Shown here one piece after another: positions 1-6,451 of a stretch of DNA of 8,276 nt. How positions within the stretch are numbered: position 1 is the stretch's first letter; every line of letters begins with the position of its first letter. The position numbers were made by a program, and so were the translations under genes. Source of the stretch: Phocaeicola sp. Its GTDB lineage: Bacteria; Bacteroidota; Bacteroidia; Bacteroidales; Bacteroidaceae. The DNA lies in contig JAHHQU010000082.1 in NCBI GenBank assembly GCA_020026225.1, forward strand, positions 1-8,276. Reading direction: 5' to 3'. The notes below the pieces were generated by a model. The model worked only from the letters and a program-made list of their open reading frames with translations, searched no databases and was not told where the DNA came from.

Positions 1-3
1 GAA

Positions 4-50
4 CTGTAACAGCATGGCCGTTTTTGCTGTAACAGTCTGCTCCGTTTTTA
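4..50. repeat. Two-copy imperfect tandem repeat upstream of GT90 gene
   Basis: Two adjacent units of 23 and 24 bases (4-26 and 27-50) each begin with CTGTAACAG and carry CCGTTTTT near their end (18-25 and 42-49). The middles (catgg versus tctgct) differ. CTGTAACAG is itself nearly self-complementary. The units sit 46 bases before the ATG at 96. The window begins at base 1, so more copies could lie to the left. Role unknown: it could be a leader or regulatory repeat or the tail of an upstream repetitive gene. Confidence 0.6.
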
Positions 51-83
51 CCAATCTTTGTAAAAATATCTTTTACTTAATAA

Positions 84-90
84 AAGGAAG
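84..90 (+). promoter_or_regulatory. Ribosome-binding site of the GT90 gene
   Basis: The purine run AAAGGAAG ends about 5 bases before the ATG at 96 and is the best Shine-Dalgarno-like sequence in the window. The minus-strand operon genes have only A-rich stretches before their starts. It supports the ATG at 96 as the true start. Confidence 0.6.
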
Positions 91-95
91 TAATT

Positions 96-1106
96 ATGAG
101 TGATAAATTAATTTACAAGTTGACCAGTGGAAAGCCAAATAAATTTCTAGACTTCTGTAAGAATTTTTTAGGACTTTTAGTGCCAGATGTCTATTACAGA
201 ATGCGTTTAAAGAGTAAGTTAGAGGGTGCTAAGAAACGTTCCGATTACGAGTATATGTGTAAACGTGCGGAGTATTATAATCGCATGAATACTTCTTGGA
301 AGGTGGATAAAGAGGATAAATTGGTACGTGACCGTAGTTGGATTCATTATACTGGTGCTTTAAAAGATTATCATCGTAAAACTTTTCATACAGCTTATTA
401 TTTTGATCAACACGATGTGACCAGATGGTTCCCTTCTGATTTACGATGGAATTTCTGTCCTGGGGATGTTTATTTTACTCCTAAGACTCCTACGGTGGTT
501 AAGAGTCGGCTTTTGGCAACAGATAATACCAATTCGGTTGTGCTGAAATTGGATAAACTTCGTCATTTTATGTTTGTTCATGATACCAAAAGATTCGTAG
601 ATAAGAAAAATTGTGCCATTTTTAGGGGTAAAATTCGTCAGAGTCGTTTGAGGTCGAAATTCTTGGAACTCTTTTTTGGCAATCCGTTGTGTGATTGTGG
701 AGTCGTTGGAAAGAATGAAGGGTGTCCGGAGGAATGGATGGCTCCTAAAAAGACGATTCGTGAACACTTGGATTATAAGTTCATCATTGCTTTGGAGGGA
801 AATGACGTTGCTTCCAATTTGAAGTGGGTAATGTCTTCCAATTCGTTGGCAGTAATGACCAGGCCTACTTGTGAAACGTGGTTTATGGAAGGTACCTTGA
901 AGCCAGATTATCATTATGTAGAGGTGAAAGAGGATTTTTCTGATTTTGAAGAGAAATTGAATTATTATATCGCCCATCCAGAAAAGGCTGAAGAAATTAT
1001 TCAGCATGCCCATGAATACGTGAAACAATTTATGGACAAGGAGAGGGAAGAACTTATTCAGCTGATGGTTATGAAACGCTATTTTGAGACGAGCGGTCAG
1101 CTGTAA
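96..1106 (+). CDS. Family 90 glycosyltransferase (CAP10/LpsA-like), probable LPS or surface-glycan enzyme
   Basis: A 336-residue soluble protein with no signal peptide or membrane segment, so probably a cytoplasmic or membrane-associated sugar transferase. The C-terminal half has the hallmarks of the Glyco_transf_90 (CAP10, lipopolysaccharide-modifying) family: FRGKIRQ at 176-182, EGNDVASNLKW at 234-244, and PTCETWFMEG at 257-266 followed by HYVEV (273-277). These regions hold the likely nucleotide-sugar site. The N-terminal part (1-110) is basic and tyrosine-rich, as in bacterial LpsA-type members. In Gram-negative bacteria relatives act in LPS core or O-antigen assembly; the sugar and acceptor here cannot be read from sequence. 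Length is normal. The start has a clear AAAGGAAG site 5 bases upstream. The gene converges on the minus-strand operon and ends at a shared hairpin terminator, so it belongs to a different unit, perhaps a glycan locus to the left. Family call is confident; exact role is not. Confidence 0.85.
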   Translation: MSDKLIYKLTSGKPNKFLDFCKNFLGLLVPDVYYRMRLKSKLEGAKKRSDYEYMCKRAEYYNRMNTSWKVDKEDKLVRDRSWIHYTGALKDYHRKTFHTAYYFDQHDVTRWFPSDLRWNFCPGDVYFTPKTPTVVKSRLLATDNTNSVVLKLDKLRHFMFVHDTKRFVDKKNCAIFRGKIRQSRLRSKFLELFFGNPLCDCGVVGKNEGCPEEWMAPKKTIREHLDYKFIIALEGNDVASNLKWVMSSNSLAVMTRPTCETWFMEGTLKPDYHYVEVKEDFSDFEEKLNYYIAHPEKAEEIIQHAHEYVKQFMDKEREELIQLMVMKRYFETSGQL

Positions 1107-1122
1107 AGTCTGTTTAAAAGTA

Positions 1123-1169
1123 AAAAAGTTGAGGCTGAGTCCCATTAAAGGACTCAGCCTCAACTTTTT
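1123..1169. terminator. Bidirectional intrinsic terminator between convergent genes
   Basis: A perfect 20-bp inverted repeat: arm 1123-1142, loop 1143-1149 (cattaaa), arm 1150-1169. The 15-bp GC-rich core (gttgaggctgagtcc with its complement) is flanked by A5 on the left and T5 on the right, so either strand yields a stable hairpin followed by a U run. It lies 16 bases after the GT90 stop and about 95 bases after the GT2 stop on the other strand, and can serve both. The 94 bases between the hairpin and the GT2 stop (1170-1263) show no gene or other clear structure and are probably the 3' untranslated part of the minus-strand operon. Confidence 0.9.
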
Positions 1170-1263
1170 GTATATTTCCCTGACATCTTGCTATCATACA
1201 TTGGTCGAATGAGATAATAGACCTTAACCTATTCCTTGTCCATTTTCATTCAACTTTAGAATT

Positions 1264-2208
1264 TTACACTTCCTTCTCTACAAAGTATCGTGGACGTCGT
1301 TTGACTTCTTTGTAAATTTTTCCGATGTATTCACCGATGATTCCCAAAGCTGTAAGCAACGTTCCTCCAATCAGCCACATGGAGATAAGCAGGGAAGTCC
1401 ATCCAGGAATCACGTGTCCGATGATGAAAGAGTGGAGAGCATAACCGATGATTACAATTGCTATCAAAATAAAGAATAAGCCAAAACTGGTAATCAATCG
1501 TAGCGGCTTTACAGAGAATGACGTGATACCGTCGAGAGCAAAATTGAGCATCTTTGACAAAGGATACTTGCTTTCACCGGCAAAACGTTCTTTGCGGTCG
1601 TAATATACGCAAGCTGATGGATAGCCGATGCTGCATACCATTCCTCTAAGGAATAAATTCCTTTCGGGGTGTACTATCAATGATTTCAGGGCTCTCAGAC
1701 TCATCAAACGGAAGTCTGCATGATTATAGACTACTTCTCCTCCGAGTCCGCTCATTAATTTGTAAAAAAGTTGGGCTGTATGCTTCTTAAAGAAAGTATC
1801 GGTCTTTCGTTCCTTTCGTACACCGTACACGATGTCTTTTCCTTGGTTGAAATAAGCAACCATCTCTTTGATGGCTTCCACGTCATCTTGTAGGTCGGCA
1901 TCAATGGAAACAGCGGCACTGTATGAATGAGACGAGGCCCATTCTAATCCCGCCCATAGTGCTTGTTGATGACCTACATTATGAGCTAGTTTCAACCCTT
2001 TTACTCGGTTGTTCTTTTGTGAAAATTGTTCAATCAGTTCCCAAGTCGTATCATGGCTTCCGTCATCGACATAGAGAATCTGTCCAGTATTGATACTATC
2101 CGTCTTTTCCAACTCTGAAAGTACAGAAGAAAGCTGGACTGTCGTTTCTCTCAAGACTTCCTCTTCATTGTAGCAAGGAACAACTATAATTAAATTAGTG
2201 GTACTCAT
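1264..2208 (-). CDS. GT2 polyprenyl-phosphate glycosyltransferase (DPM1/GtrB/ArnC-like)
   Basis: A 314-residue enzyme expected to move a sugar from a nucleotide donor onto undecaprenyl phosphate at the inner face of the cytoplasmic membrane. The GT-A fold motifs are in order: VVPCYNEEE (9-17), VDDGS (47-51), NVGHQQAL (77-84), the metal-binding DADLQD (103-108), ADFRLMS (164-170) and RFAGESKY (208-215). Two C-terminal membrane helices (about 235-258 and 268-292) precede a basic tail, IGKIYKEVKRRPRYFVE, typical of GtrB/DPM1-like proteins. Length is normal for the family. Its ATG overlaps the stop of the GtrA gene by 4 bp (ATGA), which implies translational coupling. Pairing with GtrA and an ArnT-like transferase suggests it makes the lipid-linked sugar they use. 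Sugar identity is unknown: glucose, mannose, galactose, GlcNAc or an aminosugar are all possible. It is the last gene of the operon. Confidence 0.92.
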   Translation of the reverse strand: MSTTNLIIVVPCYNEEEVLRETTVQLSSVLSELEKTDSINTGQILYVDDGSHDTTWELIEQFSQKNNRVKGLKLAHNVGHQQALWAGLEWASSHSYSAAVSIDADLQDDVEAIKEMVAYFNQGKDIVYGVRKERKTDTFFKKHTAQLFYKLMSGLGGEVVYNHADFRLMSLRALKSLIVHPERNLFLRGMVCSIGYPSACVYYDRKERFAGESKYPLSKMLNFALDGITSFSVKPLRLITSFGLFFILIAIVIIGYALHSFIIGHVIPGWTSLLISMWLIGGTLLTALGIIGEYIGKIYKEVKRRPRYFVEKEV

Positions 2209-2591
2209 TTGTATTCTTTTTTAGGTTTAAACACAAAGCGAACTAACAAAAAGTTAATTGGTATTACGATTGCAAACACAGGTATCGGTGCCAGTTCGTT
2301 CGACAATCCTAACCATAAGAACAGGTTGAGCAAAACGATATGCAACGCATAATTTACAGCATGTGCTCCTCCCATTCCTGCCAATTTCTTCCATGAAGGT
2401 GTGCTGCCGAAGGTGAAGTAGGCTGTCAGATAAAAGTTCACTACAAAACTGATGAGGTAGCCCAATGTATAGGCTATATTTACCTCAATGTGTTTTTGTA
2501 ATAGGTAGTAGATACCGTAGTGGATACCTGTAGCCAAACAACCTACAATGCCAAATCGGATAAATTGGTATATGAATGTCTTATCAATCAT
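2205..2591 (-). CDS. GtrA-family small membrane protein, putative lipid-linked sugar flippase
   Basis: Starting at the ATG at 2591 this is a 128-residue, four-helix membrane protein (helices about 9-31, 38-60, 72-95 and 101-121) ending in a basic tail KPKKEYK. The opening FIRFGIVGCLATGIHYGIYYLL and the NFYLTAYFTF segment (52-61) are characteristic of GtrA (PF04138). Family members are thought to help undecaprenyl-phosphate sugars cross the cytoplasmic membrane, though direct proof of flipping is limited. An in-frame TTG start at 2612 would add seven polar residues (MTKSKQT); the ATG is preferred because the family pattern begins right after it. It overlaps the upstream phosphotransferase gene by 8 bp and the downstream GT2 gene by 4 bp, so it is translated as part of the operon. 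Direct linkage to a GT2 enzyme is the classic gtrA-gtrB arrangement. Confidence 0.9.
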   Translation of the reverse strand: MIDKTFIYQFIRFGIVGCLATGIHYGIYYLLQKHIEVNIAYTLGYLISFVVNFYLTAYFTFGSTPSWKKLAGMGGAHAVNYALHIVLLNLFLWLGLSNELAPIPVFAIVIPINFLLVRFVFKPKKEYK

Positions 2592-4566
2592 TGTTTGCTT
2601 TGATTTTGTCAATGGTCATTTGTTGTTCTACTAAGTGTTCTGTACTTTGTAAGGTAGCAAAACACTCTTGTTTCAGTTTTTGGAAAACAAGATTATCTGT
2701 GGTTTTCTTTACCCCATCCTTATGTACTTCATAAAAGAACTCCTGTTGACTTTCCGGTGAATAAAAATAAAGGTGGCTACTGTCGCGTGCAGCAATCATG
2801 TTGTCGGCTGTATACACAATGCTGCTGCGTTTGTCCTTCAGTACATCCTTTCCGAAATTGTTTTGAGTATAACTGATATTCAATAATCCCAAAATAGTTG
2901 GAGCAATGTCTATCTGTCCGCTGAAACCTTCTGCCTGTTTAGGCTGGAAGTCGGAATTGTAGATAAAGAGTGGGATATGGTTGTATGATTCCGGCATTTC
3001 ATTTTCAGGGTTTCCTATCATTTTTCCGTGGTCACCGAAAAAGACAAAGATAGTTTCTTTAAACCAAGGTTGTTTTTGGGTAGCAGTCATGAATTGGCGG
3101 ATAGACCAGTCGGCGTATTCTACAATCTGTTCTTCGATCAACTCACTCTTTGGCTTGAAATAAGAAGGAATTACATAAGGTGGATGATTGCTGATTGACA
3201 ATAAAACACTGAAGAAAGGTTTGCCTTCTTGGGCCCTTTTATTGAGGACTGGCAGTGCATACTCATAGAGATAATCGTCAGGAACCCCAAAATGATTGGC
3301 GATTTTTTCTTTTGGATAATTTTCCTGCGAATATATTTCGTCAAATCCATTGGTGCGGAAGAAAGCGTTCATGTTGTCATATTGTGATTCATGAGTCATG
3401 AAGAATAGATTTTGGTATCCGTTCTCTTTCAGTACAGTAGGAAGACCACTATAGGTGGGGATTACGGTACCTTTCATCGCATTTCGTTTCATGACAGCGG
3501 GAAATGAATATAGGCTGGCGTATAGTCCGTGATTGGTATGGATACCGGCTGAATAAGTATTGTCAAAATGAATGGACTGATGATACAGGCTGTCTAGATA
3601 AGGAGTCAGCTGATGTTTGGCGCCAAAAGTTTGCATCAGTTTGGCCGACATGGATTCCATAAAGATCATGACAATATTCTTGCGAATGGAAGTCGTGTCC
3701 GGTTTTACTTCTTGGGCGATAGGAGAGATACCTTCAATGCCTTTCCTGTTCAGAATTCTCTGCATGATAGTAATAGCCTCTTGGTTATCCATCAGGTGCA
3801 ATCGCTTGTTTTCTGCTCGGTGGTCATCGAGGGTACTTGTCATTAAATTAAAAACAGGGTTTACTCCCAATTGATTCAAGAAAGGATCTTCGCAATAATA
3901 AGCTTGACTCACTTTAATGGGATTATATCCCATACGTCCTCGAATTCCAAACAAACAAAGACCTACGCAAGCTGCTCCCATAACGAAAATACACAAACTA
4001 CCCTTCCATTCCCATGGAGAACGGTATTGAAGGCTTTGCTCATACATGTATTTAGAAAAGAAATGGATGAACAATCCCCAAAGAATCACACTCCCGATTC
4101 CTAATGCGATGGGAAAATAATAAGACGATTCTCCAGCAATCATTCCGGCGGTGGTGCTTACGTAACCAAACCAATTGAAAATGGAGGAGTTGATGATTTT
4201 GAAGAAATAGTCAAAATATGGAATGTTTGCGGCAGTAATGATAAAGGAGAGTGCATATCCTGCGATGAAAAATCCACCGGTAAACAGATAAATCCATTTC
4301 GCCGTATAATTGCAGAGGGAAGCAATCCATAAAACTACTAATGGCAAGATGAGCAGATAACATGCAATGACGTTGTCAAACCACAGACCTTTTACAAATG
4401 CTGTAGCTTGCATCAGCCAGTCACCTTGTACTTCCTCGGGCAATACATAGTTGGAGTGTGCAAAAAGTATCAGTCTGAAAAGACCAAATATAACTAAAGC
4501 TGCTATATGAATGGTGAGCAGGTAGGCCAGTGAATTTAAGAATAGTTTTATAGAATTTCTTTTCAT
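2584..4566 (-). CDS. LtaS-like membrane phosphotransferase (sulfatase superfamily)
   Basis: A 660-residue protein with five N-terminal membrane helices (about 10-35, 66-86, 92-112, 150-170, 190-208) and a large periplasmic alkaline-phosphatase-fold domain (about 295-585). The active-site pattern matches lipoteichoic acid synthase-type enzymes: metal ligand E304 in IFMES, nucleophile T344 in GIHTNHG, H392 and R404 in the substrate region, H461 in HPPY, and D512-H513 in FFGDHG. These align by motif to LtaS E255, T300, H416, D475 and H476. The ES-MSAK context separates it from EptA-type enzymes (usually GES-R) and the Thr nucleophile from true sulfatases (Cys or Ser). Gram-negative Bacteroidota lack lipoteichoic acid, so it probably transfers phosphoglycerol or phosphoethanolamine from a phospholipid to an envelope glycan or lipid. 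It starts 4 bases after the ArnT-like gene's stop, with only AAAGAA as a weak ribosome site. Family is certain, substrate is not. Confidence 0.9.
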   Translation of the reverse strand: MKRNSIKLFLNSLAYLLTIHIAALVIFGLFRLILFAHSNYVLPEEVQGDWLMQATAFVKGLWFDNVIACYLLILPLVVLWIASLCNYTAKWIYLFTGGFFIAGYALSFIITAANIPYFDYFFKIINSSIFNWFGYVSTTAGMIAGESSYYFPIALGIGSVILWGLFIHFFSKYMYEQSLQYRSPWEWKGSLCIFVMGAACVGLCLFGIRGRMGYNPIKVSQAYYCEDPFLNQLGVNPVFNLMTSTLDDHRAENKRLHLMDNQEAITIMQRILNRKGIEGISPIAQEVKPDTTSIRKNIVMIFMESMSAKLMQTFGAKHQLTPYLDSLYHQSIHFDNTYSAGIHTNHGLYASLYSFPAVMKRNAMKGTVIPTYSGLPTVLKENGYQNLFFMTHESQYDNMNAFFRTNGFDEIYSQENYPKEKIANHFGVPDDYLYEYALPVLNKRAQEGKPFFSVLLSISNHPPYVIPSYFKPKSELIEEQIVEYADWSIRQFMTATQKQPWFKETIFVFFGDHGKMIGNPENEMPESYNHIPLFIYNSDFQPKQAEGFSGQIDIAPTILGLLNISYTQNNFGKDVLKDKRSSIVYTADNMIAARDSSHLYFYSPESQQEFFYEVHKDGVKKTTDNLVFQKLKQECFATLQSTEHLVEQQMTIDKIKANND

Positions 4567-4570
4567 TTCT

Positions 4571-6292
4571 TTAATTGAGTTTTTTCTTGAATGTATATAT
4601 ACGAGTCATGAATCGGTCGTCGGAACTCTTGTAACGACTGTTTGGGAGTTCTGTCAGAGAGTAGTCTTTTCCGTATTCCTTTATAAAGGTATCGTATTCA
4701 TTCTCTCCTAGCAAAAGGAAGCCTTCTTCCGGTTCGTTTTCACGGAAAGGCACTACAGTTCCCTTCATGTAAAAGTTGACGGTAAATGGATGCATCTTGT
4801 TCCCGATTACAGTTTGCGTTATGAATGAATATACTTTTGCATTCGGATCTATGGATGTGATGCGTTGTGCAACTGTTTTATTGGATTTTGTATTCAATAC
4901 AGCCGGTAGATAAACTCCATCTAACGTGAAGAACAGTGTAAAAGCGATGAGGCTTCCTCCTAGAGCCAGCACTTTCGTATTCTTTTTGATTCGGAAATAG
5001 AAAAATCCAGTAGCCAACGGCAGAAGAATCAGAAGAAGTCCCATTCCCAATGGAATGTTTTCCAGACCTTGCATGAAAGCGATATTATCATAGGCATGTC
5101 TACCTTGGAAGATGGTGTGTGGTATCCATTGTGCCTTGATGATGAAAAATACCATTGTTACAAGGATGCCCAATGAAGCGAGAATGCAGTTGAATACGTT
5201 GATCGCTTTAGGCTTGTTCTTGACTAGATAAAGGATGTATTCAGCCACGAAATAAGCGATGAAAGGATAGACCGGTAATAGGTATACGCTTCGTTTGCTT
5301 TTTGGAATGCAGTAGAATACGAACATGATGACGATGCTGAGCAAAGTAAACAGACGGGTGTCATCCATATTCTGGATATATTTCTTGAATCGGCTCCACC
5401 AAGAATTGGGCTTGTTGAAGGTCTTTATTCTCTTCAAGCTGAAAGCTGGAATGAGTAGCAGTAATGTGTAGGGAACGAATCCAGTGACAATAGTCATGAC
5501 GTTGTAATACCATGGATTCTCGTGCGAAGAGTAAGTCATTTTTCCTAAGAAACGGAGTACGTTTTCTTCGATAACTAAATCAAGGAATGCATCGCCTCCT
5601 TGTCTCCAGGCTGCGAAATACCACAAAGCTGGAAGGATACAAGCTCCCAAAGCTACTCCGGCGAATGAAAAGAAGATGCGGAAGAAGTTCATGCCTCTTA
5701 TTAGAGAGAATACAGCTACTACCAGACAAGGAAGAACCAATCCTACCGGTCCTTTGGTGAGAAAAGCACCGCTTAAGAACAAGATTCCAAGCCAGGGAAC
5801 TCCCTTTAATTTCTTTTCAGCCCATTGGTATAGCTGATACAAAGCCAGCACCATTAAGGCCGACAACAGCATATCTACACGGCAATTAGTTCCGGCGCGA
5901 TGTACCTCAAAGTTGATCAGTGTGATAAGAGCAGCCAGGAAAGCCACCTCGCTACCTCTACGTTTGGCATAAAACAAGAATCCAGCCAGAACCATAAACG
6001 ATAGAGCTAAAGCGGAAGGCATGCGTGATGTATATTCGGTAACCTCCCCGGTGATACTGGATAAGGCAGCAATGGCCCAATGAAACATCGGTGGTTTGTA
6101 GGCGATATCTACGCCATTAGTGATGGGGAGAGTCCAGTTCCCCTCTTGTAGCATAGCCATTCCCACCAAAGCTTCACGGGGTTCTCCACGTGTGTTGAAG
6201 TGAACTTGTCCTATAAATAAAAATAAGGAGAGAAAACATAATACGGCTAGCATCCAGAAGAGTTTACTTCTTAAGAGGTCGTTTATTTTCAT
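4571..6292 (-). CDS. ArnT-like GT-C glycosyltransferase (PMT_2 / GT83-type)
   Basis: A 573-residue polytopic membrane protein with about 11-13 helices, expected to transfer a sugar from an undecaprenyl-phosphate carrier to a periplasmic acceptor. The first periplasmic loop has GEPRE (36-40) followed by GNWTLP and KPPMFHW (66-72), matching the ArnT/PMT acidic loop and its KP motif. Further family marks are RVDMLLSALM (138-147), LTKGPVGLVLP (178-188) and the KSKRSVYLLPVYPF segment (331-344), comparable to the ArnT KGKLPTYILP region. A C-terminal soluble part (about 466-573) is probably periplasmic. E. coli ArnT adds aminoarabinose to lipid A; no Ara4N biosynthesis genes are visible here, so that name should not be carried over. 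An in-frame TTG at 6349 would add 19 residues, but those codons overlap the typA terminator; the ATG at 6292 starts with a normal MKINDLLRSKLFW membrane anchor. First gene of the four-gene unit; no confident promoter is seen in the 41-base gap after the terminator. Confidence 0.87.
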   Translation of the reverse strand: MKINDLLRSKLFWMLAVLCFLSLFLFIGQVHFNTRGEPREALVGMAMLQEGNWTLPITNGVDIAYKPPMFHWAIAALSSITGEVTEYTSRMPSALALSFMVLAGFLFYAKRRGSEVAFLAALITLINFEVHRAGTNCRVDMLLSALMVLALYQLYQWAEKKLKGVPWLGILFLSGAFLTKGPVGLVLPCLVVAVFSLIRGMNFFRIFFSFAGVALGACILPALWYFAAWRQGGDAFLDLVIEENVLRFLGKMTYSSHENPWYYNVMTIVTGFVPYTLLLLIPAFSLKRIKTFNKPNSWWSRFKKYIQNMDDTRLFTLLSIVIMFVFYCIPKSKRSVYLLPVYPFIAYFVAEYILYLVKNKPKAINVFNCILASLGILVTMVFFIIKAQWIPHTIFQGRHAYDNIAFMQGLENIPLGMGLLLILLPLATGFFYFRIKKNTKVLALGGSLIAFTLFFTLDGVYLPAVLNTKSNKTVAQRITSIDPNAKVYSFITQTVIGNKMHPFTVNFYMKGTVVPFRENEPEEGFLLLGENEYDTFIKEYGKDYSLTELPNSRYKSSDDRFMTRIYTFKKKLN

Positions 6293-6341
6293 GAGGCTGT
6301 ATAATTTTAAGTTTTTCAGAGAATTTACAGAGTTAAAAAAG

Positions 6342-6377
6342 AAAAGCAAGCCAAGTAACGGTACTAGGCTTGCTTTT
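6342..6377. terminator. Intrinsic terminator after typA
   Basis: Arms AAAAGCAAGCC (6342-6352) and GGCTTGCTTTT (6367-6377) pair perfectly over 11 bp. Inside them, after one A-A mismatch, AGTA (6354-6357) pairs with TACT (6362-6365) around an ACGG loop. Read on the minus strand the hairpin is followed by TTTTCTTTTTT, a good U tract for ending typA transcription; the right side also has T6. It separates typA from the four-gene operon. Confidence 0.85.
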
Positions 6378-6403
6378 TTATAAGTTATTTGCAGAAGCTA
6401 GTA

Positions 6404-6449
6404 ATTAGCATTCGCTTTGCTAATAACGAATTAGATTCATGAATCTAAT
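6404..6449. repeat. Two dyad symmetries directly after the typA stop
   Basis: A perfect 20-bp palindrome at 6430-6449 (half-site attagattca) begins 2 bases beyond the typA stop codon. Next to it is a 7-bp hairpin: attagca (6404-6410), loop ttcgctt, tgctaat (6418-6424). Neither has a U run, so they are unlikely to be terminators on their own. They may stabilise the 3' end of the typA mRNA or bind a dimeric protein; function is unknown. Confidence 0.7.
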
Positions 6450-6451
6450 GC

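Noticed and set aside
53..60. AATCTTTG as a Bacteroidota -7 promoter element (TAnnTTTG) for the GT90 gene
   Set aside because: It matches five of the six fixed bases, but the nearest upstream TTTG (23-26) is 26 bases away, longer than the usual spacing, and the region is AT-rich enough for such matches by chance.
2..103. Plus-strand frame open from the window edge to a TGA at 101-103, overlapping the GT90 start
   Set aside because: It could be the tail of an upstream gene, but only 33 codons are visible, much of it repeat-derived, with no recognisable family. Too little evidence to call a partial gene.
441..1163. A 240-codon open frame antisense to the GT90 gene
   Set aside because: It lies codon-on-codon opposite the GT90 frame and stays open simply because no TTA, CTA or TCA codon occurs in that part of the sense gene. 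It starts inside the terminator hairpin, its protein resembles no family I recognise, and the sense gene has clear family motifs.
3613..3874. Small overlapping plus-strand frames inside the LtaS-like gene
   Set aside because: Two overlapping frames antisense to the catalytic domain, without ribosome sites or protein-like features; both are shadows.
4571..6292. Calling the GT-C gene arnT and the cassette an aminoarabinose polymyxin-resistance locus
   Set aside because: There are no Ara4N biosynthesis genes (ArnA, ArnB or ArnD types) in the window. The GT2 partner is equally close to DPM1 and GtrB, so sugar identity is not supported.
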